From positions 5,497,595 to 5,561,594 of the forward strand of contig CM030706.1 of NCBI GenBank assembly GCA_017979445.1: 64,000 nucleotides of DNA, read 5' to 3'. Origin of the DNA: Akebia trifoliata (Eukaryota > Streptophyta > Magnoliopsida > Ranunculales > Lardizabalaceae). A program made the position numbers and the translations under genes. The notes beneath the pieces were generated by a model. The model saw only the letters and a list, made by a program, of their open reading frames with translations, was not told the origin of the DNA and did not search any database. Within the stretch, counting starts at the first letter, position 1. Every line of letters starts with the position of its first letter. Shown here in pieces: positions 45,700 to 57,089 of this stretch.

Positions 45700-46465
45700 T
45701 GTTGTTGTTTCAGGAGCATAGTTGATTTCTTCTTTGGTATGGCTTCTCATTTGGGTGATGTGGGTTCTTTTGATTAATGATTTAGGTTCTTTTTTCTATG
45801 ATGATCACTCCAATGTAATAATTTCAAAGAAAGTTGAGATTTTCCATGAGTATTGGATACATCTAATCACGTTCTTATGAGAATTGGGATCAAGAACATA
45901 ACACTGATATCATCTTATGTGATCTTATTTATCTAATGGAAGGATCATGATAGCAACAGAGTCACTTTTGAAATTATTTCCCATAAGGGAAGTTCTCTTT
46001 GTGTTTGAAGTTTGGAATCAAGTTGAACTTTTTGGGAGTTAGAAAGTTTGGAGAGAAAATTTCATTTTTATAGTTAGATTCAGTGATTCTCACAATTGTA
46101 TTAGAACTCAACAAATCCCAACCCCAAATACATTAAAAAGAAAGATCAAAAAAATTTCACCTTATTTTCGATTGGTATCACTTGGGTTGCATTGGTTGGT
46201 AGAGTAAAAAAGAGAGAATTTCTAATGAAATAAGGAACTGCATAAAGATAAAAAAGAAAACGGAAAAAAAAAAAGAAAAAAAAAGAAGCGTTCTTCTACA
46301 CTGACATTGAAAACATTTGTGTGAATGAATTTCCATTATCTGTATTTTTATAAATTAAAGAACCGGACTTGTTAAAATGTTATCTACGCATTTAATCCTT
46401 TTTTTTTTAAAAAAAAAGGGAGACATCAGTAGAAAAAAGAATGAATGACTTTGAATGGGCAAATG
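45700..46465. repeat. RLP downstream flank, second copy
   Basis: Colinear with 37190-38110 (TTGTTGTTTCAGGAGCATAG, CATTTGGGTGATGTGGG, TGTGTGAATGAATTTCCATT). Ends at TTTGAATGGGCAAA, joined to HIPL intron sequence. Confidence 0.8.
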
Positions 46466-47075
46466 ATCATTTTCATTAATGGATTTAAATTTAATTCCAT
46501 CAGAGGTGAGAAGGATATTTACCATAGGTCTTCCATTTATGGGTCATCATGCAAAGGCGATTCTTACAATTTTTCCCAAAACTAGAAATCCTTTCTTGGA
46601 AAGATTATGAGGTTTGACATCGACAACATACCAAGTGAGTCTTAGGACAGAACCTTTTACTTCATGGGGTGGACACTGTTTAAGGACTTCTTGTTTTTTG
46701 AAAATACAAGTCACAATAAGAGCATGGGTATCTCATCCATTATCTTGACACTGTTCTTTATATTTTAGTTTTCAAGCTAAGTATCCTTTTTTTATTAGTT
46801 TACATCATGACACATATAATGAAATTTGTAAACATTAATTTCATAGCTTTTTGGCACGATAACTGTTAGGCTAATGTAGTACTTGTGGTATCTAGAATTG
46901 TTTTATGTATCATATCGTTTCGTACCAATATGGGTATGCTGAAGTATCCAAATATTGTATTGGTTTTGATAACTATATTGGGTTCCAATTAAATACTCAT
47001 AGTTTATGTATATTATTTAAGAATATTGGATCTATGGCTCCTTCTATTTGCTTATTTTATGTTTCTTGCTAAAGT
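46466..47075 (+). pseudogene. HIPL fragment A (exon and following intron)
   Basis: Matches 1526-1800 (end of an intron, then the exon with GQILFGPKDG) and about 2435-2880 of its following intron. It lacks the TRIM and its duplication, and 40-odd exon bases. Intron retention shows a DNA-level duplication, not a processed copy. The frame is destroyed. Confidence 0.85.
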
Positions 47076-48714
47076 TAATATTTCATGTGGAAATATCCCT
47101 ACATATGGAACATAAATAGATGTATTTGAAGGAAAGAATCTGCCATCAAGTCTTTGTTGACTCTTGGGATTGTTCTGGGCAATGGGTAACCAAGAAGAGG
47201 TACCAAACCACCAATTGAGTGAAGGTCTACAGAAGTAGCAAGATGGATTAAAACTTCTTTAACATTATGAACAAGAGTGATTTTTTGCTCACAGAGCGTG
47301 CCACGTCAAGATTTGAATAGATCAATCTATAACTCCATAATTTGTTTCCCTATCGCAATACAATGGATGTGACATAATTTATAAATGAAAAAGTTGTTTA
47401 TTTGTTGCGCATGGCTCCGCTAGGTGGTTTTCTGAATGTTAAACACCATGAATCAAACCAAATGTCATAGGATAGCCTTTACAATTTAATGAATCATCTA
47501 CCTATTTTGTAGGAAGAGATCTTAGCTTCCCATTTTCTCTTTTTTATTTAAATTGATAGACCAAATGGTCACAAGTGTTGCAATAGCGGGCTATCGATGT
47601 TGATTCCTTGTTCAACCTGAAATTAGATTGGGGGGAATCCCAACAAAATCTTTGTCTTTCTAGCTCAAACTCTCTACAAAATTCTTATTAACGTGATCGT
47701 CATAGTGTTATCAGAGAAGTCCATCGGAGGAATTGCAGGAGCTATACCAAATTGATCATCGAGCCTTTGATTTCCAAGAAAATATCCATATAGTAACCCT
47801 TCTAAGTTTATAAGGAATTGGACAATTAGAACTCTAGTCTAATACCTTTTGGGTATATGTTATCCTAAAATATTTTTTGGGAACCTTTTTTATAAAATAA
47901 TAGAAATATCATATAACAATAAGAGTGGTTTTTTATTTTATTTTATTTTATTTTTTATTTTTTTATTTTATCTTTTTGGATTTACTTCCCTCATTGATAT
48001 TTCGTATTAGCTGTGATTGTTTGCCTGAATTAAAAAATTAGACTAATGGTTATGGTTAAAAGTTTTATACTTTTAGATATTTTGATTTTCACCTAGACCG
48101 ATATGAAACATTGATTATGAAAAAAATTTAATGTATTGGGGGGAGAGACTTGATTTTTCTCCCGACCAAAATATTACTCGGGACAACATATTAAATCTTA
48201 ATAATGGTACATACAAATTCTTTTTAGCAAATGATGAATAATAATGAACAAGACTATATCCAATTGGTGATTTATTTCAAAAGATTTTCTTGATCGATCA
48301 AACTAAAATGTTAATAAGGAATCATGCCCGTCACCACAATCTTGAGTTCTAACCCCCTCGTTAGCCCTTTGATTTTAAAAGAGAAGGAAATTTACTCCTT
48401 ATTTAAAAAAAATTCCTGAAACAATCTTTTGTTTCTTTCTCTCCATAGATGGTAAATTGACGAGCAAAAGGCTACATTTAACATTTCTTTAGCAAGCCCT
48501 ACTGAAATCAGCAATAGGAAGCTGATTTCGATCTATCTTGGTTTTCATCTCTCTCAGACCAAATCAGATTTCAACTCTCTAGATAAATCCCTGCAATTTA
48601 GGGTTCTTAACTGATACGATCAATAAATAAACTTTTCAAATTAGGGTTCCTGTTCCATCTATTAATCGATCACCTCAGCTAGTTTCGTATTGATTCTGAA
48701 GTAGACGAAGATTT

Positions 48715-48825
48715 GATGAAATCCTCCATGACTAAGTTGTTCTTGCTCTGTTTCCTTCTCTAATCTTCTTTGAATTTCATCTACGTTTTCTCCAAGTCCA
48801 AAACGCAACTGGCCAATCGAAGAAA
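48715..48825 (+). pseudogene. Possible degraded first exon of a secreted protein
   Basis: The ATG opens MKSSMTKLFLLCFLL then TAA, and the same frame continues SSLNFIYVFSKSKTQLANRRK up to a good donor (AAG/GTAAGT at 48825-48826). This looks like a signal peptide with one nonsense change and a dibasic end. No family recognised. Could be chance. Confidence 0.25.
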
Positions 48826-48970
48826 GGTAAGTTTCAGGAACGAGAGGTGACCGACGATGCCCTAGGATATCCTGATATGTAAGTTCAATATCTCTTTTTC
48901 AATTTTTAGATTATTTTTTTGTTGGAACAACCAGATCAAATTGTGAAAATCCAATCAAATTATAAAATTT

Positions 48971-49001
<31 letters not shown>

Positions 49002-50260
49002 CTTTTTTTGTGTGGTGCCATATGGTTTTTTAATTGACTATCAATGTAATGATTTGACGTTATAAAAATCATATTAGATTAGATTTATGTGTTTCATGTC
49101 TATTAAATTGATTCATTTTTTTCTTCTACATTGTAAAGATGAGGAATTGTTGTTGAACACAAAATGTCCTCGATGCACATATATACTTTCTCACTGTTAT
49201 TAGGAAGTTGAGATATCGACCTCCATTAATTCAGGCTCATTGAGAAACCTCGATACTACTCAAAAGAGAGGGCGTATTTGTAGCTTAAATGACACTGGAG
49301 TGCATAAAGCTTTTATTTCATTATGTTTGTGCTTCTACTAGTGAACCCTCATCAAGTACAACATTGTAAGTTGATCCTCCCAAGATTGAAATAGAAAGCT
49401 TGAATTGGAAAAATAATTCATATGAGGAAGTGTGACTATTGAAGGTATGGTATTGTAGTCATGATATAGATTCCACATGCCATTAGTAGGAAATGGAACT
49501 GATTTGGAAGTGAGAAGGTAACCCTTTTGATGTTGATCAAAGTTTATCCCAAAAATCTGAGGTCGACTGAACAATTATTGATCATTCTTTCAATTTGATC
49601 TAAATTCATGTTTTCTGTTAATTCAAGTTTATGTAATTTGCTCTCAATATCTCAAACCACATTCTTCTTGATTTTTCTATTGCTTTTTTAAAACCTTCAA
49701 CTTGCATGTTTCTTCTAATTGGAATTCTTATGCATCTACCTTCATTGTTATGTATAAGATTGAGATAGATTGCATTTTTTTCATTTGAATTCAAGGTTTT
49801 GAAATTCAATTTTGGTGTTCTTAATCCTTTGTGAGCTTTCTTCACTTCAGAAGGAAAACAATCTAAAGCCGGTTTTAATAGGAATGTTGGTGTAAGTACC
49901 TTAATTTCCTTCATGATTGGTTTATGTAAATACCTACATATTTAAATTGGAATTATTTTGTTTTTGACACAAACAACTCTGTTAGAAAAAAAACATTTGG
50001 ATGTTAAAAAATATATTATTTGTTTGCAGATTCACATGCACTCCAGACAAAGTTAGACTTAGGGCTGGCCCCCTAGGGGGAAATGGCTAGGTAAAGTAGA
50101 AAAAATGCTATATCACAGCCAAATTTCTAATGCTGTTGGGCCATGTTTGAAATTGGTAAGGTTATTTTCCAATTTTTCTTTTGCTATTCTTCTCTTATTG
50201 TCTTGTTTAATAGAGTCGTGATAATCTGACACCCCCTTTCCATACACATTATACACTCCA

Positions 50261-50343
50261 TGACGTGGCAGTGACAGAACCATAGATCTTTTTCTTCAAG
50301 ATACACAAGGAAAAAGATCTATGGTTCTATCACTGCCATGTCA
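50261..50343. repeat. 83-bp foldback (inverted repeat)
   Basis: The left arm TGACGTGGCAGTGACAGAAC continues CATAGATCTTTTTC. The right arm begins GAAAAAGATCTATGGTTCTA and ends CACTGCCATGTCA. Arms of about 34 bp pair with few mismatches around a short loop (TTCAAGATACACAAG). Confidence 0.85.
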
Positions 50344-50719
50344 GGGAACGTATACAGAGCACCGGGTTAAAGTGCTTCAGACTATCATTAGGCTATTTAA
50401 TATTAAGATTGTTAATGTGGTGTTGGAATGCCAATGTGATATTTCTATGTAGGGCCGAACAACCCTTAGTAAGATTTGGCCATCTGTTTGTGGACATTCC
50501 CTAGCATGTTCACCATCTATTTCTCTCCATTAGGAGAAGTCTGTTTTCTTTTCAAGTGTCTTTTTACCATGTTTTTAGAGAATCCAATAGAGCAATCGAC
50601 TCGTTGGCTTTCTTTCAAAGTTCTAATGGTTGTATTGATCTCTATTCATATTAGATCTTTTAATTTGGATGTTCTTTTCTCAATTTAATATTTCAGCTTG
50701 GATTGTTTATCCCAATAGA

Positions 50720-50861
50720 GGACGGATAGAGGACGGACTGCCCACCACACTTCAATCTCTCCACATTGATTATTGTCTGTCTAGCAAAACAGTGCAAAGA
50801 AGAGTGTGGCGAAGATTGGCCCAAGATATCACACATTCCCAACATACGAGTTCATGATTAA
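50720..50861 (+). pseudogene. CC-NBS-LRR resistance gene, last codons
   Basis: 50726-50775 reads EDGLPTTLQSLHIDYCLSSK, the usual end of the LRR domain. After a one-base frame change 50780-50861 reads CKEECGEDWPKISHIPNIR then VHD and TAA. The phrase GEDWPKISHIPNIR is a hallmark of the C-terminal end of RPP13-like/CNL proteins. No NB-ARC or upstream LRRs precede it, so it is an isolated relic of an intracellular immune receptor. Confidence 0.75.
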
Positions 50862-52329
50862 TGTTCAACAGCAGGTATCTTTCTTTACCTTTTGTTCTGA
50901 TTTTATACATTTACTTATTATTTATTGGAATTTGGGAATGATGTCGAAACCCATTTAGTTTTACTTGTAGTCATGGTAGTCCAGTGTTGTGTTGTGTGTT
51001 TCTACATGGATTTGAAGGTGTGAGGAGGTGAGTGAGTTGCCTTGTAAGCATTTCTTCCACAAGGGTTGCTAGGAGAAGTGGTTGGATCATAAACACCCCA
51101 CTTGCCCTCTTTGTAGATCCACTCTTTAATAGAGCTAAATTGTTGTATTTTTTTAGTGTTGAAGATGATGGAATTTGCATGAACAAGATGAGATTTAACC
51201 AAGTCTAGTATATTAAAATAGGGCCATAGGGCTACATAAGGCAACTCAATTCTGATAGTTTAGAAACTAAGTATAAAGGGGTCCCTGGGTTAGAAAAGTG
51301 ATGTTAAGTATCTATTGCTACCTCACATTGGATCATTCCCATTAATTAGTGATCATCATTGTCACTGAACCCTTTGGAAGAAAATTGATTAACATAATTA
51401 TGAACCTTTTTTTGCCTGAATTTAGAGGAATCATAGGCCCACATGTATACATCACACTAATAGCCTCATTTCCAACAAAAAAAATTTCATGCTATATCAT
51501 TTTTTTGTCCCTGTTATCAACATCTCACCATTAGAAATTAATGTTTTATACACACATATGTGTCAGCTATGTCATTCTTGCTGATGTGAACCAATTTGTA
51601 AACTCGAGAACGCCCCAATTATTGGGTATGGAAGAAACAAAATCTGATTTAGTCATCAAATTTTCAATAATTATGATCAGATTTAGTACTTGGAATAAAT
51701 ATTTAGATTTGTTGATTGTTTACAGCATGTCTGAAGCCTTATGGAGCCCAAGCATGGCTGGATTTTGGCACGGGAATGGGTTTATAAATGAAGCAATTGT
51801 GAGGGAACGATAGACGTTCGATAATTTATTCTCTAACCAGGATGAAAGATCCCATTAAAGCGGCTAATTCATGCATATTGTATGTACAACTGGTGGCACA
51901 TATATTAGCCATCTTCCATTGAAGTTTATGGACAAAAAAATATGTGAGGGCTAAAAAAATAAAGGTGATTAGGAACTTGAGGCTTGAACTTGGTCGGGCT
52001 TATATTCTAAAGCCCACAAGCCTGGGCCATCTTGAGGCCTAAATGGCTATAATCTAACCTATTTTTTATTTACAGCAATAACAAAAAAAAAATTAATAAA
52101 GTAGATCAGACGCTTTGAAAAAGGATAGAACTCCCAAATGTTTAACTATTTTTTATTTTCATTTTGAAAATTTATTAATACACCCTAAGAAATTACCGAT
52201 ATTAAATTTACCATATGTAGTTCTATTTTGGGTGTGCAGGAATCACAATTCACAAATCTAAAATGAATTTTTTATAAAAATTGAAAAATGACAGTTCTAC
52301 GCTGTTGTTAAAATAAAAAAAATTATCCC
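50862..52329. other. Region without a convincing gene
   Basis: A minus-strand frame at 51002-51244 (IKEWIYKEGKWGVYDP, then NPCGRNAYKATHSPP) has protein-like composition but no family I recognise. The rest is AT-rich without clear elements. Confidence 0.35.
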
Positions 52330-52499
52330 AGAAATCAGACTTTCCGACGGTTATGGGCAGTCATTTTTTTCTGACACATTGTCACTCCTTTTAAAAAATG
52401 CCTACGTTTTTAAGGACGACATTTGCAACTTCAGCAGCAGTTGTTTTGGGGGAAAATGATGACCCAAAGCTATTGTTTTGGGCGCATTTTGACGTAGTG
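52330..52499. mobile_element. Possible CACTA-type terminus
   Basis: The stretch is GC-richer than its surroundings and ends ...TTTTGACGTAGTG, so the other strand starts CACTACGTCAAAA, the CACTA signature. The homologous block shared with 47199 begins right after it. The opposite end and a 3-bp target duplication were not found. Confidence 0.4.
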
Positions 52500-53636
52500 T
52501 ACCAAACCACCAATTTAGTGAGGTCTACAGAAGCAGCATTATAGCTTCTTTAACATTATGAACAGGAGTGATTTTTATTTGCTCACGGTGCTCATATAGC
52601 GTGCCACATCAAGTATAGCAAGGGTAGTTTTGTAATTAGGGATGCCATTTATTATGCACGGGCACATTTGATTTTTGTGAACTCTTGAGTTTTTTTCTTA
52701 TGAACAGTTGGGCAAATCACGCTGGTCCATTCCTGAATGTTGAAGGTAGATTGTTTCCTATTCGATAATAGTTCAAATTAAACGGTTAGGCATATTTTAT
52801 ATTTTATAATTTGTATAAGTAAATGTAGGGTTAGATTGTTTCCTATTCAATAATAGTTCAAATTAAACGGTTAGGCATATTAAAAGTATTAGCAAGATTT
52901 GAATGGTTTTGGTTCGTATAAAGCCCCGATGTAAAATACAGATAAGTCTATGACTTGATGATTTGTATCCCTATCGCAATAGGATGCATGTGACATAATT
53001 TATAAATGAATGTTAAACACCATTTGAACAGTTCATTTTATATGTTTTTTAGGCATGGAAGCACACCAAATGTGGTAGGGTAGCCTTTACGATTTAATCA
53101 ATCGTCTACCTATTTTGTGGGAAGAGATCTTAGTTTCCCATTTTCTCTGTTTTATTTAAATTTTTATCTATTTTGGATAGATCGTGAAGCAGATTTCAGG
53201 CATCAACAACATATCTGATCAGTTAAAATAATAATTTTCTAGTGTTCTGTTACCTCTTCATATGAAAATTTCCACCTTAAAATAGAGTAGCATATAAAGA
53301 TGAGTGCTGATTTTCTAACTAGAAAGTCTTCAGTCAGCTGACATGGTATGTACACGGAACCATAGATCTTTTTTCTAGGGATACACAACTGCACATCTTT
53401 TACGGGGATATACAGTTATGTATCCCGAGGAAAAAGTTTACGAGCGGAATATGTTCAAACATGTAGCACATGTAGGGGTTGGGTTCCCATCTGGACCTCC
53501 TCTCCTACCCCAAAACAGAGAGAACTACCCACAAGTTAGTTATGTACTACCTGTTGTGCAACTTAAGACTCCCTTTACTGATGAACATATCTTTATTTCA
53601 TTAACTTCATTCTATGAGGCAAGTTGAAACTACAAG
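52500..53636. repeat. Repeat block shared with 47199-47560
   Basis: Same markers as at 47199. An internal duplication of TAGATTGTTTCCTATTC and ATAATAGTTCAAATTAAACGG occurs at 52747 and 52831. A foldback relative (GGAACCATAGATCTTTTTTC) is at 53356. No gene. Confidence 0.65.
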
Positions 53637-53741
53637 CTAGTTTTACTTGCATTTGCCATTTATATTTCATGAACATTTTTTTTTTAAATGTTCAATCAAT
53701 GCCATGTATCTCTCGGTGCCAAAGAAGTAAACGATCTTGAT

Positions 53742-53979
53742 CAGGGGCGGAGCTAGTGGGGGCAATTGCCCCCACAGAACTATGAGACACCCCTATATTT
53801 TCAACTAACTACATGCCCCATTTGTCTCCACTCCCTCACCTCTCTCCCCATTTGCCTCCACACCCTCATCTCCCTCCACTTTTTGCCCCCACAGCCTCAC
53901 CTCCCTCCATTCAAGTTCTTCAACTATACAACTAATCATACTTTGCCCCCACTACAAGAAAATCCTAGCTCCACCCCTG
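53742..53979. mobile_element. 238-bp hAT MITE with 8-bp TSD inside HIPL fragment B
   Basis: TIRs CAGGGGCGGAGCTAG and CTAGCTCCACCCCTG pair at 14 of 15 positions. Perfect 8-bp duplication ATCTTGAT at 53734-53741 and 53980-53987. The unfilled site is seen in the intact gene at 3901-3908. Subterminal GGGGGCAATTGCCCCC palindrome. Confidence 0.92.
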
Positions 53980-54169
53980 ATCTTGATTGATTGAGAAAGT
54001 ATTCTATTCCAAGAGATAATCCATATTTTGAGGATAAGGAATTGCAGACTGAAATTTGGCCTCTCGATTTCAAATTATTTTCTTCTAATATATTTTAATG
54101 AATAATTTCTCATCACATTCTTCTTGATGATTTTCTTAGTAAGAGAAATTACAGCACAAAGTTCTTTAT

Positions 54170-54770
54170 TGGGGTGCAACTTGGTCCAGTTCAAACCGAG
54201 AACCAAACCAAACAATTAGCTTCGGGCTGGTTTGGATGGATTCGAAACAAGTGGTGGTTCGTTTATGGGTTAAGAAAATGGAGAACCAATTAATTCGGTT
54301 AGATTCTCAATTCAAGGCTTGTACAGTGTTAATCAACCAACTACTCCAAAACACCCTTCTGTTGGAGAAGGGGAGAACTATGAATATAAGAGGGTCATGG
54401 AGCTTAACTAGGGTAAGACACACCTGAGAGTGGAGGAAAATATACACTCAACATACAGAACCGAATCAAATTGAGAAACGAACCCTCAAAGACTAATTAC
54501 TTTTTAGGAGTTAGAACATAATGACTTGTTTTAATGTATATGAATGACTTATTACTTAAAGTTTCATGTACATTATCTTTCTTTTTTTCCATTAAAAATA
54601 TGTTGCTGCCTAGAAAACTTATAAGATATAGACAACCTATAGAACCAAACGGACTTTAGTTCGGTTTGGTTATATGGGCAATTTGGTTCAGTTTTGGTTC
54701 TTATTTAGTGGGATAGACCTATGTTAGTTTCGTTCCAATCTGGCGCCAGACCGAACCAAGTTGCACCCAT
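54170..54770. mobile_element. Mutator-like MITE, paralogue of 4158-4610
   Basis: Ends TGGGGTGCAACTTGG and CCAAGTTGCACCCA. 10-bp duplication AGTTCTTTAT at 54160-54169 and 54771-54780. A TRIM solo LTR (132 bp with its TSD) accounts for most of the length difference from the copy in the intact gene. Confidence 0.8.
54327..54453 (-). mobile_element. Solo LTR of the TRIM family, nested in a MITE
   Basis: 127 bp. The reverse complement starts TGTTGAGTGTATATTTTCC and ends GATTAACA, matching the LTRs at 1898-2434. Perfect TSD TACAG at 54322-54326 and 54454-54458. The equivalent position in the MITE at 4310 is empty. Confidence 0.92.
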
Positions 54771-55545
54771 AGTTCTTTATGATAATGTTCATTTGATCCT
54801 GTCCATTAATGGGGCAATTGTACTTGTGGCCCAAATATCATGTCAATCTAATCACATCAATTGTGATTAATAGAACAATTGTACTTGTGGGGCTCACGAA
54901 TCACATACGGTTGATTTGTGAACCCCACATTATCAAATTACTGCGTTTGGATATAAGCTTCCTCTTAAGGATTTTATTTTCCTCACTACCAATTTGTTTG
55001 ATGCTTTTAGTCTTATTGTAGGACAAATATGAAGAAGTCCATATCATCACAAAGGATGGAAACTACGGATGGAATGTTTACAAAGGCTACAATCTTTAAA
55101 ATTCTTCAGTATTTTAATATATGGAATTCTCGTGCTCTATGGGTAGCTAACGAGAGCCCTGAAAACAGTGGGAACTTCACTTCACTTCACTACTACTAAT
55201 AATCCATTGTGATTCGTTACCAGGAAGTTCTCTCCCTTCTTTGGGTTAAATATTCTCATTTGAGGATAACAAGAAATATATTTTCTTTTAACTAGTAGTG
55301 TAGACAGACAGACAGACTGGCTCGTCCAAGTCGTCGTTGTTACACGTGTTCTAAGGAAAATGTTATGGATCTTGGGAGCCCTGGTCCCGGGGAATTGTAT
55401 GGCGGGCTTGGAAAATGAGCTTGTGTTGATGTTTTTTTCTTCCCTTTTGGTTTTACAGGTTTTGTCTTTTTTCTCTAGACAGGAAAGAGTTCTTATTGGA
55501 ATGAGGTTTGATGTATTGGTTGGTTGAGATGTCTCAAAGACTTTG

Positions 55546-56590
55546 TAAACAAAAAGACGAATTGACTTGATGACAATTACAATTCTTCGAAGAAAAATAT
55601 TTATCTTGCCATGTAAGAAAAGCAAAGAATCAAAGACTTTTGTGAAATATCAGTCTTTGGCCCTCAATATTTCCAAACTTTGGACATATTAGTTTTCAAA
55701 TTAGAATTGATGATGGAAAAACCATCAGTGAGTTCATTGGTTTAGGTTCATTAATGGTCATCATGTTTTTCTTCTATCAAGGCTAAAAAAGATTTAACCC
55801 TGTGATGGACACATCTTTTCAAAGAAAGAAAAAGATTCCAAGACTTTAAACAAAACCACAAATTAACTTGATGAAGATCACAATTCTTCAAAGAAAAATG
55901 TTGATTTTGCCGTGTAAGAAATGCAAAAAATCAAAGACTTTTGTTAAATATCAGTTTTTGGCCCTCAATATATTTCCAAGCTATAAGCGAGTTCATTGGT
56001 TTAGGTTCATTAATAGTCATCCACACCAATTGAGGGATACATTAATTCCTTGGATTTGGCTTACGTGGCATGTGTTGAATTGTGGGAGGAGGATTTCAAT
56101 CCTCCACCCTGGGTGCATACAATCTGTACTCCCTCCATAAAGTATTTCCTAACGTGGCATGTACAAGAATAATAGATGTATTTCGTCGCGATACAAAATG
56201 AACATGTTTATTGGGATGTGAAAATGTGTATCTAGAGGGAAAACCATCTTTTTTTCTTTCTCTAAAAAGATGCGACCTTCACACAGTCAAGTCTTTTGAG
56301 TCTTGCAAAAGAAAAATATCAGTCTTTGGCCCTCAAACCTTAGATAAGCATTAATGAATCTAAACCAATGAACTCACTGATGATTTTTCCATCATCCATT
56401 CTAAATTGAAAACTTTTGTGTCCAAAGTTTGGAAATATTGAAGGCTAAAGACTGACAAAAGTCTTTGATTCTTTGTTTTTCTTAGACGACAAAATCAACG
56501 TTTTTCTTTGAAGAATTGTGATTGTCACTAAGTCAAGTCATTGTTTTGTTTTTTGTTTACGCTAATATTTCTTTCAATAGATGTGTATCT
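55546..56590. repeat. Foldback repeat cluster, about 1 kb
   Basis: Two forward copies (55546-55780 and 55855-56030) of the 12290-type repeat face one inverted copy (56285-56570), so the outer arms can pair over more than 200 bp. Between them is a GATACA/AATAGATG hairpin relative at 56150-56250. No gene. Confidence 0.7.
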
Positions 56591-57089
56591 CTTAATTTGA
56601 TCTTGTGACAGACTGACAGTTACATCTTTTGATAGAAAGAAGATTTAAGAGAGATTTACCCGGCAGATTTTCTTACAAAAACGCCCCTAGATTGTTAGGG
56701 GACCAAGACTTACTTTATGAGTGAGACTAGGATGAAGGGTCTTTAAGCCAACATTAATTGGCAATCCAACACCTCATTCTCTTTAGATTTCATGGAAAAA
56801 AATCAGACCTTCGTTCGGTTATATGAGCAATTCGGGTTGGTTCCAATTCGGTTCCAAAATTATCCATTAACAGGGCAATTGTACTTGTAGCTCAAAGATC
56901 ATGCCAATAAGATTACTTCAATTGTCTGATCAATAGAACAAATGTACTTATCGGGCTCAAAAATCACATAAACGTTAATTCGTGAGACTCACATTAATCG
57001 AGTTATTGTGTTTGAATGTAAGCTTTCCCTAAGGATTGTATTTTCCTCAGTACCAATTTGTTCGATGCTTACGGTTTTTAGTCTAATAG
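56591..57089. other. Repeat debris and HIPL intron remnant
   Basis: 56736-56810 repeats the 11800-11860 family (TTGGCAATCCAACACCTC). From about 56815 it is HIPL intron sequence like 4530-4769. No gene. Confidence 0.5.

Larger units (their letters stand above)
47076..50720. other. Long region without a convincing gene
   Basis: 47199-47560 is a repeat shared with 52500-53160 (ACCAAACCACCAATT, CTTCTTTAACATTATGAACA, CTACCTATTTTGT, GAAGAGATCTTAG). 48960-49000 is a long poly-T. A weak signal-peptide-like exon is at 48715. A 98-codon minus frame at 49618-49914 has no recognised motif. Confidence 0.4.
53640..55545 (+). pseudogene. HIPL fragment B (last three exons)
   Basis: Corresponds to 3800-5500. 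The exon at 53715-54065 is split by a hAT MITE and its end is altered (about 50 bases around the LRNPWR region are gone). The exon at 55021-55108 is cut after about 88 bases. The last exon from about 55109 has several indels (the SPGPGSSPSSGN stretch is shortened). Introns are kept, including the Mutator-like MITE, so this was a DNA duplication. Confidence 0.87.

Noticed and set aside
49618..49914. 98-codon minus-strand frame
   Set aside because: No recognised motif, no splice or promoter context, and not repeated elsewhere in the window; too little support.
54890..54935. Short palindrome TGTGGGGCTCACGAATCA / TGATTTGTGAACCCCACA
   Set aside because: A real inverted pair, but it is intron sequence of a pseudogene, decayed in the copy at 56955, and has no context that suggests function.
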